Made by a program: the position numbers and the translations under genes | Notes under the pieces: model-generated | Databases searched by the model: none | The model's input: only the letters and a program-made list of their open reading frames with translations | What the model was told of the DNA's origin: nothing | In this document: piece by piece, positions 22,640 through 34,791 of the stretch | How positions within the stretch are numbered: the stretch's first letter is position 1 | How the letters are laid out: every line of letters begins with the position of its first letter | NCBI GenBank assembly: GCA_029248915.1 | Contig: JAQWIK010000079.1 | Span: 17,125 to 81,124, forward strand | Direction of reading: 5' to 3' | DNA from: Paracoccaceae bacterium | Lineage (GTDB): Bacteria > Pseudomonadota > Alphaproteobacteria > Rhodobacterales > Rhodobacteraceae | Length of the DNA stretch: 64,000 nt

Positions 22640-23377
22640 ATGACAAACAATCCCGATCAAAAAAATGTATTATTGCTTCTGACTCGACCATTAGACGGAA
22701 ACGAACGGTTTTGTTCAAGTATAAAACATTCGTTAAATAGCTGTGAAATCTTAGATAATCCGATTCAAAAAATAGAATTTTTACCAGCTGCGGATGAGGT
22801 AAAAAAGAAATCAATTTTAATCTTTACTTCAATAAATGGGCTTCGAGCTGCGGAAAAATATAAATTAAGTAATAAAAAATGTTTTGTAGTTGGGGAAAAT
22901 ACAAAAAAAATAGCAACTGGTTTGGGATATGAAGTTTTAGGGTTCTCGAGAAATCAAGAACAGTTATTGAAATTAATTAAATCAAACAAAACTTTTGAAT
23001 GTTTGGTCCATATAAGAGGCAGGCACACTGTGGGAAATTTATGTGGTGTATTAAATAGGGATGCCGTTAGTTGCATGGAAATAGTGGGATACAATCAAGA
23101 GCCACTGGAAATAAAAAAACAAATTTTGCAAAAAGTTCAGAGTAGTAAGCCTGTAATTTTGCCAATTTTTTCATCAAGAACTGCTGAATTGTTAAAAAGT
23201 AATTTAGATCTGACTGGATTCAATATTGTTGCAATTAGTGAGGCTGTTGAAAAAATACTTGAGGGTATTGAATTGGGTGAACTTGTGATTTCGGAACAAC
23301 CTGACTTAAAATGTATGCAAGAAGCTACCCTTGCCATCTTGAGACGGTTGATCAAGTTTCACAGTAGTACTAGGTAA
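22640..23377 (+). CDS. hemD: uroporphyrinogen-III synthase-like protein
   Basis: VLLLLTRPLDGN, IFTSINGLRAAE, PIFSSRTAELL; position between tsaD and mitofilin/HemY genes. Confidence 0.82.
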   Translation: MTNNPDQKNVLLLLTRPLDGNERFCSSIKHSLNSCEILDNPIQKIEFLPAADEVKKKSILIFTSINGLRAAEKYKLSNKKCFVVGENTKKIATGLGYEVLGFSRNQEQLLKLIKSNKTFECLVHIRGRHTVGNLCGVLNRDAVSCMEIVGYNQEPLEIKKQILQKVQSSKPVILPIFSSRTAELLKSNLDLTGFNIVAISEAVEKILEGIELGELVISEQPDLKCMQEATLAILRRLIKFHSSTR

Positions 23378-23380
23378 CAA

Positions 23381-24526
23381 TTGGCTGGAGATTTGAGAAG
23401 AGAAATGCCAAAGCATAAGCCGGAAAAAAAAGAAAGCGAAAGCACCAATTTTAATGAAGGCGATTTATCTTCAAATGGTGAGAAAAATGAAATTAAGCAA
23501 GAAAACTTTCAAGTAGACGAATTAGCTGGCGCTGCCTCTAAGATAGAGGCAAAAAATATATTTAATTATATTTATCTGATTTTCTTATCTGGTCTGGCAA
23601 CGGCAATTTTCGGACTTGGTGCTGCCTTATTTCTAAATAATTATTATCCTGAGCTTCTCAAAAATGAGTCACAGATTTCATTTGAGCAGAATATGCAAGT
23701 CAGACTGAAAGAGCTATCAGATTCTATAAAACAACTCGAAATCGATTTGATCGAAGCAAACAAAAAATCAGAAAACTTCATTTCTGAAAAGGAATTGGCA
23801 ATAAATTTATCTCAAATTGAGAATAAAATTATAAAAAATAAAGAAGAGTTTGACCTTAAATATCTGAAATTTGGGGATCTTAAAAAACAATTAGAAACTA
23901 AATTTTCCAATATGGTTAGCCGAGACACGGAAGTGCGATTAATCGCTAAAGATACTCTACAAAAAAAACAGGAAGAAGTTACATCAAATCAAGAAATTTC
24001 AGGTGCGGCGAAGAACAATTCTGAAAAACGCCTAAAAACTGAATACTTAATAAATGAGGATCTTCGGGCAATTCAAAATTCAACGATTTATGGAAATACT
24101 TTTGAAAAGAATTTAAAAAACATAGAGTTTTTTTTGGATATGAAAGCTCCAGTTATTTTAAAAAATGTATCAGAAACTGGGATTCCTACTATGAAAAACC
24201 TTAGTGAGTCTTTTCCAAAGTTTGCTCGTTTAGCTTTAACAGCTGATAGAAATGAACAGGAGACAGCAAATTTTAAAATCTTAACTTTTTTAAAATCACA
24301 ATTCCAAGCTCGTTCTACTACACCCCGCCAAGGACCTGAAACGGATGCAGTTTTATCTAGGTCAGAAGCATTTTTGAAATCAAACGAACTTGAAAAGTCC
24401 CTTTTTGAGTTGACCCAACTCGATGATACTGCCTTAAAAGTTATGAAGCCGTGGCGCACTGCTGCAGAAAAAAGAATTGAAGCCCTTTTGGCTGTTGAGC
24501 AACTTGTTCAAATTATTGAGGAATAG
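23381..24526 (+). CDS. mitofilin (MICOS/Mic60-like) family inner-membrane protein
   Basis: One TM segment, long coiled coil, C-terminal helical domain; upstream of hemY as in other alphaproteobacteria; TTG start. Confidence 0.8.
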   Translation: MAGDLRREMPKHKPEKKESESTNFNEGDLSSNGEKNEIKQENFQVDELAGAASKIEAKNIFNYIYLIFLSGLATAIFGLGAALFLNNYYPELLKNESQISFEQNMQVRLKELSDSIKQLEIDLIEANKKSENFISEKELAINLSQIENKIIKNKEEFDLKYLKFGDLKKQLETKFSNMVSRDTEVRLIAKDTLQKKQEEVTSNQEISGAAKNNSEKRLKTEYLINEDLRAIQNSTIYGNTFEKNLKNIEFFLDMKAPVILKNVSETGIPTMKNLSESFPKFARLALTADRNEQETANFKILTFLKSQFQARSTTPRQGPETDAVLSRSEAFLKSNELEKSLFELTQLDDTALKVMKPWRTAAEKRIEALLAVEQLVQIIEE

Positions 24527-24538
24527 GAAAATCGACAC

Positions 24539-26029
24539 ATGTTGATATCGCTTTTCAGATTGTCGTTGTTCCTAATCATCGTCATGGCTATTGCCTGGGG
24601 CGTTAGTTTCTTGGCCAGTGACGAGAATAAAATTATAGGAAGTACAATTATAGAAATCTCCGGTTTTGAGTATTCAATTAGCCCAATACAATTATTGATA
24701 CTTTTGGGTCTGCTAATACTAGCTGCTTGGGTTTTTATTAAGATCATTTCTCTTTTTCTTGCTATATTGCGCTTCATAAATGGTGATGAAACAGCAGTTT
24801 CTCGATACTTTGATCGCAACAGAGAAAGGAAGGGCTTTAGAGCTTTGTCGGAAGGCATGATGGCTTTAGCTTCGGGGGAAGGCTCTACCGCATTATCCAA
24901 AGCGAAAAAGGCAGAGAAATACTTAAAAAAGCCATCACTCACCAATTTATTAGCTGCCCAAGCGGCAGAAATAGCAGGTGAGGCTGAGCATGCAGAAGAA
25001 ATATACAAAGATCTTATTTTGGATCCGGCTACAAGGTTTGTTGGTGTAAGGGGCATCATGAAAAAGCGTCTGTCTGAAGGCGATACCGATACAGCCCTAA
25101 AATTAGCAGAAAAAGCTTTTTCATTGAAGCCAAAGCATGAAGAAACACAGGATGTACTTTTAAGTCTTCAGACCCTTGGGTCTGATTGGGGTGGGGCCCG
25201 AAAAACTCTCAGCGCAAAATTGAAATATGGAAATCTACCTAAGGATGTTCATAAAAGAAGGGATGCTGTTTTAGCTTTATCAGAAGCAGCGGACATAATT
25301 GAGACTGATAAAAAAATTGATGCTCAAGTAACGGCTATCGAGGCAAATCGTATGTCACCCGATTTAGTTCCCGCAGCTGTTCTAGTTGCTAAAGAGTATT
25401 TAGCGGATACTAAGAAAAAAAACGCAATAAAAGTAATTAAAAAAGCTTGGGAAGCCCAGCCGCATCCTGATTTGGTAGCAGTATATTTGGAAATTTATGA
25501 AGGGGAAAGTTCAGAGGACAGAGAAAAAGGGTTTAAGTTACTCGCTAAAATGAACCCTAAGCATGTTGAAACGAAAATAATGATGGCTGAAATGTATCTG
25601 CAGGCTGAGGATTTTCCTAATGCGCGCAGATCACTTGGTGACTCTTATGAAACTTCGCCAAATGTCCGTACGCTAACAATTATAGCAGCTATTGAAAAAG
25701 GTGAAGGAGCGGATGATAGTGTAATTCGAAAATGGCTAACAAAAGCACTTTCAGCCCCACGTGGCCCCCAATGGGTATGTGAAAACTGCTCTACGGTTCA
25801 TTCAGTTTGGCGGCCAACATGTTTTAATTGTAATGCCTTAGATACTTTAACTTGGATGGACGTTCCAGAGATAGCGGCTGATCCTGACTTGGGAAGGGAG
25901 CGAGCCCCCTTTGTATTGGATGTCCTAAATAGTAATGACAGTAAAACCGATAAGTTTGATTTAGAGGCAGAAGAAAGCTTGGCTGAGGTAGAGAATGTTG
26001 AAATTGACAATGATAGCTCAAAAAGTTGA
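24539..26029 (+). CDS. hemY: HemY-type tetratricopeptide heme-biosynthesis-associated protein with C-terminal zinc ribbon
   Basis: Two N-terminal TM segments, TPR-like repeats, WVCENCSTVHSVWRPTCFNCNALDTLTW. Confidence 0.9.
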   Translation: MLISLFRLSLFLIIVMAIAWGVSFLASDENKIIGSTIIEISGFEYSISPIQLLILLGLLILAAWVFIKIISLFLAILRFINGDETAVSRYFDRNRERKGFRALSEGMMALASGEGSTALSKAKKAEKYLKKPSLTNLLAAQAAEIAGEAEHAEEIYKDLILDPATRFVGVRGIMKKRLSEGDTDTALKLAEKAFSLKPKHEETQDVLLSLQTLGSDWGGARKTLSAKLKYGNLPKDVHKRRDAVLALSEAADIIETDKKIDAQVTAIEANRMSPDLVPAAVLVAKEYLADTKKKNAIKVIKKAWEAQPHPDLVAVYLEIYEGESSEDREKGFKLLAKMNPKHVETKIMMAEMYLQAEDFPNARRSLGDSYETSPNVRTLTIIAAIEKGEGADDSVIRKWLTKALSAPRGPQWVCENCSTVHSVWRPTCFNCNALDTLTWMDVPEIAADPDLGRERAPFVLDVLNSNDSKTDKFDLEAEESLAEVENVEIDNDSSKS

Positions 26030-26095
26030 TTTAAAAGCTCTTGTTAAATCTTTAAGCAAGACCTATTTGATAAGATCATTGAAGGATTATTTTTG

Positions 26096-26383
26096 ATGTC
26101 AGCTATATACGGCCCCGTCTTTTTGATATTAGATGTCGCATTTTTTATTATGATTGCCCATATCATCATGAGTTGGTTGATTAGTTTTCAAGTTTTAAAT
26201 CTTTATCAGCCCCTCGTTGCTCAAATTTGGGCAGGATTGAACCGATTGTTAGAACCAATATATGGACCAATCAGGAGAGTTTTGCCAAATACCCAGCCTT
26301 TAGATTTATCACCTTTAGTGGCATTTATTATTTTAATCTCTTTGCGTGACTATATTCTCCCTGAACTATTTGGGCTTCGATAA
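26096..26383 (+). CDS. YggT family integral membrane protein
   Basis: IIMSWLISF, RLLEPIYGPIRRVLP signature; ATG at 26096 preferred over the TTG at 26093. Confidence 0.92.
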   Translation: MSAIYGPVFLILDVAFFIMIAHIIMSWLISFQVLNLYQPLVAQIWAGLNRLLEPIYGPIRRVLPNTQPLDLSPLVAFIILISLRDYILPELFGLR

Positions 26384-26435
26384 GTTTAGGTTTAAAAGTT
26401 AATTTAGGTTATCAGCAATACTTAGGTAAAAATTG

Positions 26436-26525
26436 ATGAACTATTTTCTTGGTTTGGCTATAATCTTGTTTGTAGTTAAAATTGTATTATTTATTAACGC
26501 ATGGAAGATAAAAGGAATTAATTGA
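26436..26525 (+). CDS. putative single-TM small protein (29 aa)
   Basis: ATG...TGA reading MNYFLGLAIILFVVKIVLFINAWKIKGIN; stop directly followed by the yaaA ATG. Confidence 0.35.
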   Translation: MNYFLGLAIILFVVKIVLFINAWKIKGIN

Positions 26526-27287
26526 ATGCTTGTTGTTGTTTCTCCAGCTAAGAAATTAGACATGAGCCCCAATGGCGCAAAAGTAAAAACATCAGAACCA
26601 GTATTTTCTGAGGATATTGATAAGCTAGTTAAAGCTGCAGGACAGTTATCTGAGGAAGGTTTACGTGCTTTAATGAAAATTAGCCCTGCTTTGGCCCGAT
26701 TAAACAAAGAGCGTTTTAATAATTTTGGAAGTCAAGACAGAAAGCCCGCAGCGTTTGCTTTTGCAGGCGATACCTATGCTGGATTTGACGCTAATTCATT
26801 AGATGAAGATGCTTTAAGGTGGGCCCAAGAACATATGCGAATTTTATCAGGCCTCTACGGGCTTTTAAGGCCCCTAGATGAAATTGAGCCTTACCGCCTT
26901 GAGATGGGCAGTCGATTGAAAGTGGAAGAAACTTCTGATTTATATACTTATTGGGGAAACCGATTAGCTAATGAATTAAATAATCAAGCAAAAAGCACTA
27001 ATTCTTCCATACTTTTAAATTGTGCAAGCCAAGAATACTTTAAGGCAGTGGACTGTAAATCATTGGAATTAGAGGTTATTACACCTCAGTTTTTTGAGCT
27101 AACCCCAAATGGTCCTAAACAAATTAGCTTTTACGCAAAAAAAGCGCGAGGTGCGATGGCTAGGTATGTAGTAGAAAATAGAATTGATAAAGCGGAAGAT
27201 TTAATTGACTTTGATCTGGCTGGTTATAGTTTTCAAAAAAATGGATCATCTCGGTTTTCACCGGCATTCTTCAGAAAAAACAGTTAG
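26526..27287 (+). CDS. yaaA: peroxide stress protein YaaA (DUF328)
   Basis: MLVVVSPAKKLD, LSGLYGLLRPLDEIEPYRLEMG. Confidence 0.96.
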   Translation: MLVVVSPAKKLDMSPNGAKVKTSEPVFSEDIDKLVKAAGQLSEEGLRALMKISPALARLNKERFNNFGSQDRKPAAFAFAGDTYAGFDANSLDEDALRWAQEHMRILSGLYGLLRPLDEIEPYRLEMGSRLKVEETSDLYTYWGNRLANELNNQAKSTNSSILLNCASQEYFKAVDCKSLELEVITPQFFELTPNGPKQISFYAKKARGAMARYVVENRIDKAEDLIDFDLAGYSFQKNGSSRFSPAFFRKNS

Positions 27288-27358
27288 TTTTCTTATGCGT
27301 GACAAGTATTTTAAAGATGCTTATAAGGCAGTCGGTTAGTTTATAAAAAGGTATAATA

Positions 27359-28279
27359 ATGGACTTGCAGGTTTTTGGACATCAGTCTCCTGATACCGAC
27401 TCAACTGGATCGCCAATAGTATGGTCATGGTATCTAAATGAAAAAAAAGGATTGCCTGCGGTTCCTAAATTGCTGGGTGAGCCAAACACTGAAGCTCTAT
27501 TTGTTTTAGATCGATGGGGTTTTGAGAAGCCAGAGATAATAAACAGAATCATTAAAGGCGACAGTGTTGTTATTGTTGATACAAACAACCCAGCCGAACT
27601 CCCAGAAAATATTAATGATGCAGATATACAGGGTATAATTGACCACCATAAATTAGTTGGTGGATTAGAAACATCTGGCCCAATTGATATAACAATCAGG
27701 CCCTTGGCATGTACGGCTACTATAATGTTTGATTTGATGGGTGAAGATGTAACAGACATGCCCGATCCGATTAAGGGTTTAGCATTATCTTGTATATTGT
27801 CGGATACTTTAGAATTTCGAAGTCCAACTACTACAAGTAGAGATCGTGTTGTTGCTGAGCAGTTGGCTAAAGAGTTAAAAATCGATATATCAAATTATGC
27901 CTCAGAATTATTTCAGGCAAAATCAGATGTTTCAGATTTTTCGGATGTGGAGCTGCTTAGAATGGATTCCAAAAAATATCCAATAGCTGATTTAAGTTTT
28001 CGCGTTTCTGTTTTGGAAACAACAGAGCCTAATATGATATTTAGAAGAAAGAAAAGTTTAATTAAGGCAATGGAAACTGTGTGCTTAGAAGATTCTGTAG
28101 ACCATGTATTATTTTTTGTTGTTGATATACTTAGAGAAGAATCTACCCTCTTTGTGCCTGATGAAAATATTAAAAAAGTGGCTGAGAAATCTTTTGCCGT
28201 GAATGTGACCGACGATTCTGTGGTGTTGCCTGGTGTGGTGAGTCGAAAAAAACAGATAATACCAAATTTAAAGCTTTAA
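27359..28279 (+). CDS. ppaC: manganese-dependent (family II) inorganic pyrophosphatase
   Basis: VFGHQSPDTDSTGSPIVWSW, VIVDTNN, IIDHHKL DHH motifs; C-terminal SRKKQIIP. Confidence 0.95.
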   Translation: MDLQVFGHQSPDTDSTGSPIVWSWYLNEKKGLPAVPKLLGEPNTEALFVLDRWGFEKPEIINRIIKGDSVVIVDTNNPAELPENINDADIQGIIDHHKLVGGLETSGPIDITIRPLACTATIMFDLMGEDVTDMPDPIKGLALSCILSDTLEFRSPTTTSRDRVVAEQLAKELKIDISNYASELFQAKSDVSDFSDVELLRMDSKKYPIADLSFRVSVLETTEPNMIFRRKKSLIKAMETVCLEDSVDHVLFFVVDILREESTLFVPDENIKKVAEKSFAVNVTDDSVVLPGVVSRKKQIIPNLKL

Positions 28280-28299
28280 AACTTTTTAGGAAAATTCCT

Positions 28300-29172
28300 G
28301 TGACAGAAGTGATAAAAACACTAGACGATGTTTCTCATAAATATGATGCCTTGTTTGTCGATTTATGGGGGTGTGTACATAACGGGATTGAAGCTTATCC
28401 GAGCGCTAATGATTCTCTAAAAAGATATAGAGCAAATGGGGGTAAAGTTGTTTTGGTGACTAACTCGCCTCGACCTCGGTCAGGTGTTGAAAAACAGCTA
28501 AAAAAATTTGGTGTGGATCCTGAAGCATGGGATCTAATAGCTACATCTGGTGACAGTGCCAGAATGGCAATGTTTCAAGGTCTTGTTGGAAATAAAATTT
28601 ACTTTATTGGAACACCGTTTGAAGAAAATTTTTTTGAGCCACTTAATGTAGTGGAAAAACCGGTTACTATAGAGCGTGTTCCAATCGATGAGGCTGAGGG
28701 AATTGTTTGTACGGGACCTTTCGATAGTCTAGAAAATCCAGATATTTATTTGTCAGACTTTGAGTTTGCAAAAAAGCGGGGTTTAAAGTTCTTATGTGCA
28801 AACCCAGATATTATTGTTGACCGAGGTAGTGTCAGAGAATGGTGTGCCGGCGCTTTAGCTAAAATGTATACTGATTTGGGGGGAGAGAGTCTATATTTTG
28901 GAAAGCCATTTCACCCTATCTACGACTTAGCTAGGCGACGACTTTCTTCTAGTGCTGCTCATATAAATGATGAGCGCATTTTAGCCATTGGTGATGGAAT
29001 AACGACAGACATTTTGGGTGCTGAAAATGAAGGTATTGATAGTTTGTTCATTACAGGAGGTTTAGCTGCGCTAGAAACCGGTACTAAAGATCAGCCAGAT
29101 CAAAGATTATTAGATAACTATCTACTTGAGCAAAAATTCAACCCAGCATATTCTATTGGATTTTTAAGGTAG
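28300..29172 (+). CDS. TIGR01459-family HAD hydrolase
   Basis: ALFVDLWGCVHNG..AYP, VLVTNSPRP, ILAIGDGITTDILGA; GTG start. Confidence 0.93.
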   Translation: MTEVIKTLDDVSHKYDALFVDLWGCVHNGIEAYPSANDSLKRYRANGGKVVLVTNSPRPRSGVEKQLKKFGVDPEAWDLIATSGDSARMAMFQGLVGNKIYFIGTPFEENFFEPLNVVEKPVTIERVPIDEAEGIVCTGPFDSLENPDIYLSDFEFAKKRGLKFLCANPDIIVDRGSVREWCAGALAKMYTDLGGESLYFGKPFHPIYDLARRRLSSSAAHINDERILAIGDGITTDILGAENEGIDSLFITGGLAALETGTKDQPDQRLLDNYLLEQKFNPAYSIGFLR

Positions 29173-29268
29173 TTTTTAGCAAAATCTAAAAATACTACAG
29201 TTGCAAAGTAATTATATTTCATTTATTATCAAATAAATTGATGAAAATTACTTAGTGATGGTAAACTC

Positions 29269-29712
29269 ATGCTCGATAATAGTCCACGAGGAACAATATG
29301 CATAGAAGATATCGAAATGGGTATGACTCGGTATATTCGAAAAATTATAACCGATAGAGATATCGAACTATTTGCGGAAATTTCAACCGACCACAACCCG
29401 GTTCATTTAGATGATGATTATGCCAGGGATACAATTTTCGAAGGCAGAATTGCTCACGGTATGTTAACGGCAGGATTAATTTCAGCAGTTATTGGCGAAC
29501 AGCTTCCCGGTCATGGTACCATATACATGAGCCAGAATTTAAAGTTTTTAGCCCCAGTAAGGCCAGGAGATTTGGTTTATGCCGAAGTTAAAGTTGTTGA
29601 TATGGTAATTGATAAGCGACGAGTTAAGTTGGATTGCCGTTGTGAGGTGAATGGAGAAAACGTACTGGTTGGAGAGGCGATGGTTCTTGCACCCAGTAGA
29701 AAGTTTGACTGA
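29269..29712 (+). CDS. MaoC/PhaJ-like (R)-specific enoyl-CoA hydratase
   Basis: FAEISTDHNPVHLDDDYA, GRIAHGMLTAGLIS hydratase-2 motif. Confidence 0.93.
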   Translation: MLDNSPRGTICIEDIEMGMTRYIRKIITDRDIELFAEISTDHNPVHLDDDYARDTIFEGRIAHGMLTAGLISAVIGEQLPGHGTIYMSQNLKFLAPVRPGDLVYAEVKVVDMVIDKRRVKLDCRCEVNGENVLVGEAMVLAPSRKFD

Positions 29713-29764
29713 ATTTGCCTAATTAAATAAATTCAAACTTGTTTTACAACGATTAGAGAGATAC

Positions 29765-30715
29765 GTGAAAATCATGAAAATTATTCGTGATTATCAATTT
29801 GTAAAATCTAGTGATAAAGGAGCTAGCGTCGCTGTAGGGAACTTCGATGGTGTTCATTTAGGTCACCAGCATGTTATAGACATAGCGAGGTCATGGGGTA
29901 ATAAAAATCAGTCTCCGTTAGGAGTATTGACTTTTGAACCCCATCCAAGATCGTACTTCTCTCCCGATGCTTCAAACTTTCGCTTAATGAGTTCTGACGC
30001 AAAAGCAACGCGTTTGGATAAATTGGACGTCGAAAAGCTATATGAATTGAATTTTAATAAAACGCTTTCGTCATTAAATCCATTTGACTTTGCTGACCAA
30101 GTTATAAGTAAAGGATTAGGTTTGCGTCATCTTGTTGTTGGTGAAGATTTTTGCTTTGGCAAAGGCCGATCAGGAACAGTTAAAGATTTAATTTCATTGG
30201 GTAGCTCTATGGGCTTTGAGGTAACCATAGCTGAACTAATGGAAACGGAAATAGGTCGAGTTTCCAGCACCTCAATAAGAAATGCTTTAGCCGAAGGGCG
30301 GCCCAACGATGCTGCAAAGCAATTGGGACATTGGCATAGGATAGAGGGTGTAGTGATCGGCGGTGAGCAACGAGGGCGGGAACTGGGATACCCTACCGCG
30401 AATATGTCTTTGGATAATCTTCATTTGCCACATTTAGGTGTTTATGCAGTCTTAGTGGATGTTTTAAATGGAGAGCATGTCGGTTCTTATAACGGGGTTG
30501 CAAGCCTTGGCGTTAGACCAATGTTTGGTGAAAATACACCAAATTTAGAAACATTCATCTTTGACTTTTCCGGTGATTTATATGGCGCTACTCTTTCAGT
30601 TGCACTGGTGGAGTTTATGCGCCCTGAAATAAAATTCGACTCGTTAGAAAGCCTTATAGTTCAAATGGATAAGGATAGCCTAAAATCGAGAGAAATATTG
30701 AAAAGCTTGAAATGA
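29765..30715 (+). CDS. ribF: bifunctional riboflavin kinase / FAD synthetase
   Basis: VAVGNFDGVHLGHQ, LGYPTANM, GVASLGVRPMFG. Confidence 0.97.
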   Translation: MKIMKIIRDYQFVKSSDKGASVAVGNFDGVHLGHQHVIDIARSWGNKNQSPLGVLTFEPHPRSYFSPDASNFRLMSSDAKATRLDKLDVEKLYELNFNKTLSSLNPFDFADQVISKGLGLRHLVVGEDFCFGKGRSGTVKDLISLGSSMGFEVTIAELMETEIGRVSSTSIRNALAEGRPNDAAKQLGHWHRIEGVVIGGEQRGRELGYPTANMSLDNLHLPHLGVYAVLVDVLNGEHVGSYNGVASLGVRPMFGENTPNLETFIFDFSGDLYGATLSVALVEFMRPEIKFDSLESLIVQMDKDSLKSREILKSLK

Positions 30716-31182
30716 AAAATGGTTCACAAAAACAACGGATTCAGGAGGGATTCTGGAAAAAAAAACCAATGTCTGATATGTCGCGATTGGAATGGGAAGC
30801 GCTTTGCGACGGATGTGGAAAATGCTGCCTCAATAAGCTAGAAAACGATGAAACCGAAGAAGTTCAATATACAACAATAGCCTGTAGGTTACTTGATAAT
30901 GAAAGTTGCAAATGCAGTCAGTACGCAATTCGCCATCAATTTGTGCCAGAATGTATAGTACTGACACCAAAAAATATTGGTGAACACGCATACTGGTTGC
31001 CTAAAACGTGCGCCTATTACCTCATTTGGAAGGGAAAGGATCTGTATACTTGGCATCCACTCGTTTCAGGTACATCAAACTCTGTTCATGAAGCTAATGT
31101 TTCAGTGCAAAATAAAACTATTGCAGAATTTGAAGTAAGCGAAGATGAATGGGAAGATTATTTATGGGAAGAAGAGGTTTAA
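30712..31182 (+). CDS. YcgN family cysteine-cluster protein (UPF0260)
   Basis: LCDGCGKCCLNKLE, CRLLDNESCKCSQY; ATGA overlap with ribF. Confidence 0.93.
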   Translation: MKNGSQKQRIQEGFWKKKPMSDMSRLEWEALCDGCGKCCLNKLENDETEEVQYTTIACRLLDNESCKCSQYAIRHQFVPECIVLTPKNIGEHAYWLPKTCAYYLIWKGKDLYTWHPLVSGTSNSVHEANVSVQNKTIAEFEVSEDEWEDYLWEEEV

Positions 31183-32235
31183 ATGATATTTTCGTCTGAT
31201 AATTATAGCCCCGTTCCTCAACAGGTTATGGATGCTTTAGCCGAAGCAAATAAAGGTTATCAGCCTAGCTATGGCGAAGATAGCCAAATGAAAAAAGTTC
31301 GTCATTTGATGCAAACCATATTTGAGGCCCCGGATGCTGCAGTTTATTTAGTTGCAACTGGAACAGCGGCAAATTCACTTGCGCTTTCTACTTTGTGTGA
31401 ACCATGGCAAACGATTTTTTGCAGCCCAGTATCACACATACATGAGGACGAATGTAATGCCCCTGAGTTTTTTTCTGGTGCGAAATTAACTCTTGTTGGT
31501 CATGGCGATAAAATAAACCCAACAGAATTAAAAAAATCGATTCAAGCCGAAGAGTCTAGAGGTGTTCATGGTCCCCAAAGAGGACCTGTTTCGATTACTC
31601 AAATTACCGAAAAGGGGCAAGTTTATACATTGAGTGAAATCAATGAAATTACACGAATTGCCAAGGAATTTAAATTGCCAGTTCATATGGACGGTGCGCG
31701 CTTTGCAAATGCGTTGGTTTCACTTGATTGCACTGCAGCAGAAATGACGTGGAAGTCTGGAATAGATGTTGTGAGCTTTGGTGGAACAAAAAATGGCCTG
31801 ATGGGCGTAGAAGGTGTTATATTTTTTGATCCGCAAAAAGCATGGGAATTTGAATTACGCAGAAAAAGAGCAGCCCATTTATTTTCAAAGCATCGTTATC
31901 TTTCCGCCCAAATGTTGGCTTATTTGGAAAATGGTTTGTGGATAGAGTTAGCGAGCAAAGCAAATAAAGCAGCTTCTTTATTGATAGAGGGCTTGAGGAA
32001 TATTGAAAAAGTGGATTTTTTAGTTGAACCAAAGGCAAATCTAATTTTTGTAACTATGCCAGCATATATGCATAGAAAGGCATTTGAGAAAGGGTTAGAA
32101 TACTATACTTGGTCTGAGATAGATGGCGTAAGCGATGATACACCAGTAGTATCTCGATTTGTTGTAGACTGGAGTCGTTCATTAAGTGATATAGACAAAT
32201 TTTTAGAGATCATGAGAAACGCAGCTATAAAATAA
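31183..32235 (+). CDS. ltaE: low-specificity L-threonine aldolase
   Basis: FSSDNYSPVPQQVMDAL, VHMDGARFANAL, VSFGGTKNGLMG PLP site. Confidence 0.94.
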   Translation: MIFSSDNYSPVPQQVMDALAEANKGYQPSYGEDSQMKKVRHLMQTIFEAPDAAVYLVATGTAANSLALSTLCEPWQTIFCSPVSHIHEDECNAPEFFSGAKLTLVGHGDKINPTELKKSIQAEESRGVHGPQRGPVSITQITEKGQVYTLSEINEITRIAKEFKLPVHMDGARFANALVSLDCTAAEMTWKSGIDVVSFGGTKNGLMGVEGVIFFDPQKAWEFELRRKRAAHLFSKHRYLSAQMLAYLENGLWIELASKANKAASLLIEGLRNIEKVDFLVEPKANLIFVTMPAYMHRKAFEKGLEYYTWSEIDGVSDDTPVVSRFVVDWSRSLSDIDKFLEIMRNAAIK

Positions 32236-32244
32236 ATTTAATAC

Positions 32245-34737
<2,493 letters not shown>

Positions 34738-34791
34738 TTATAATTACCCAGAAACACATATTATTTAAATTTATTTAGGCTATATGGTTAA

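Noticed and set aside
24508-25059. 183-aa minus-strand ORF opposite hemY
   Set aside because: Long antisense shadow; the plus-strand hemY has clear family features.
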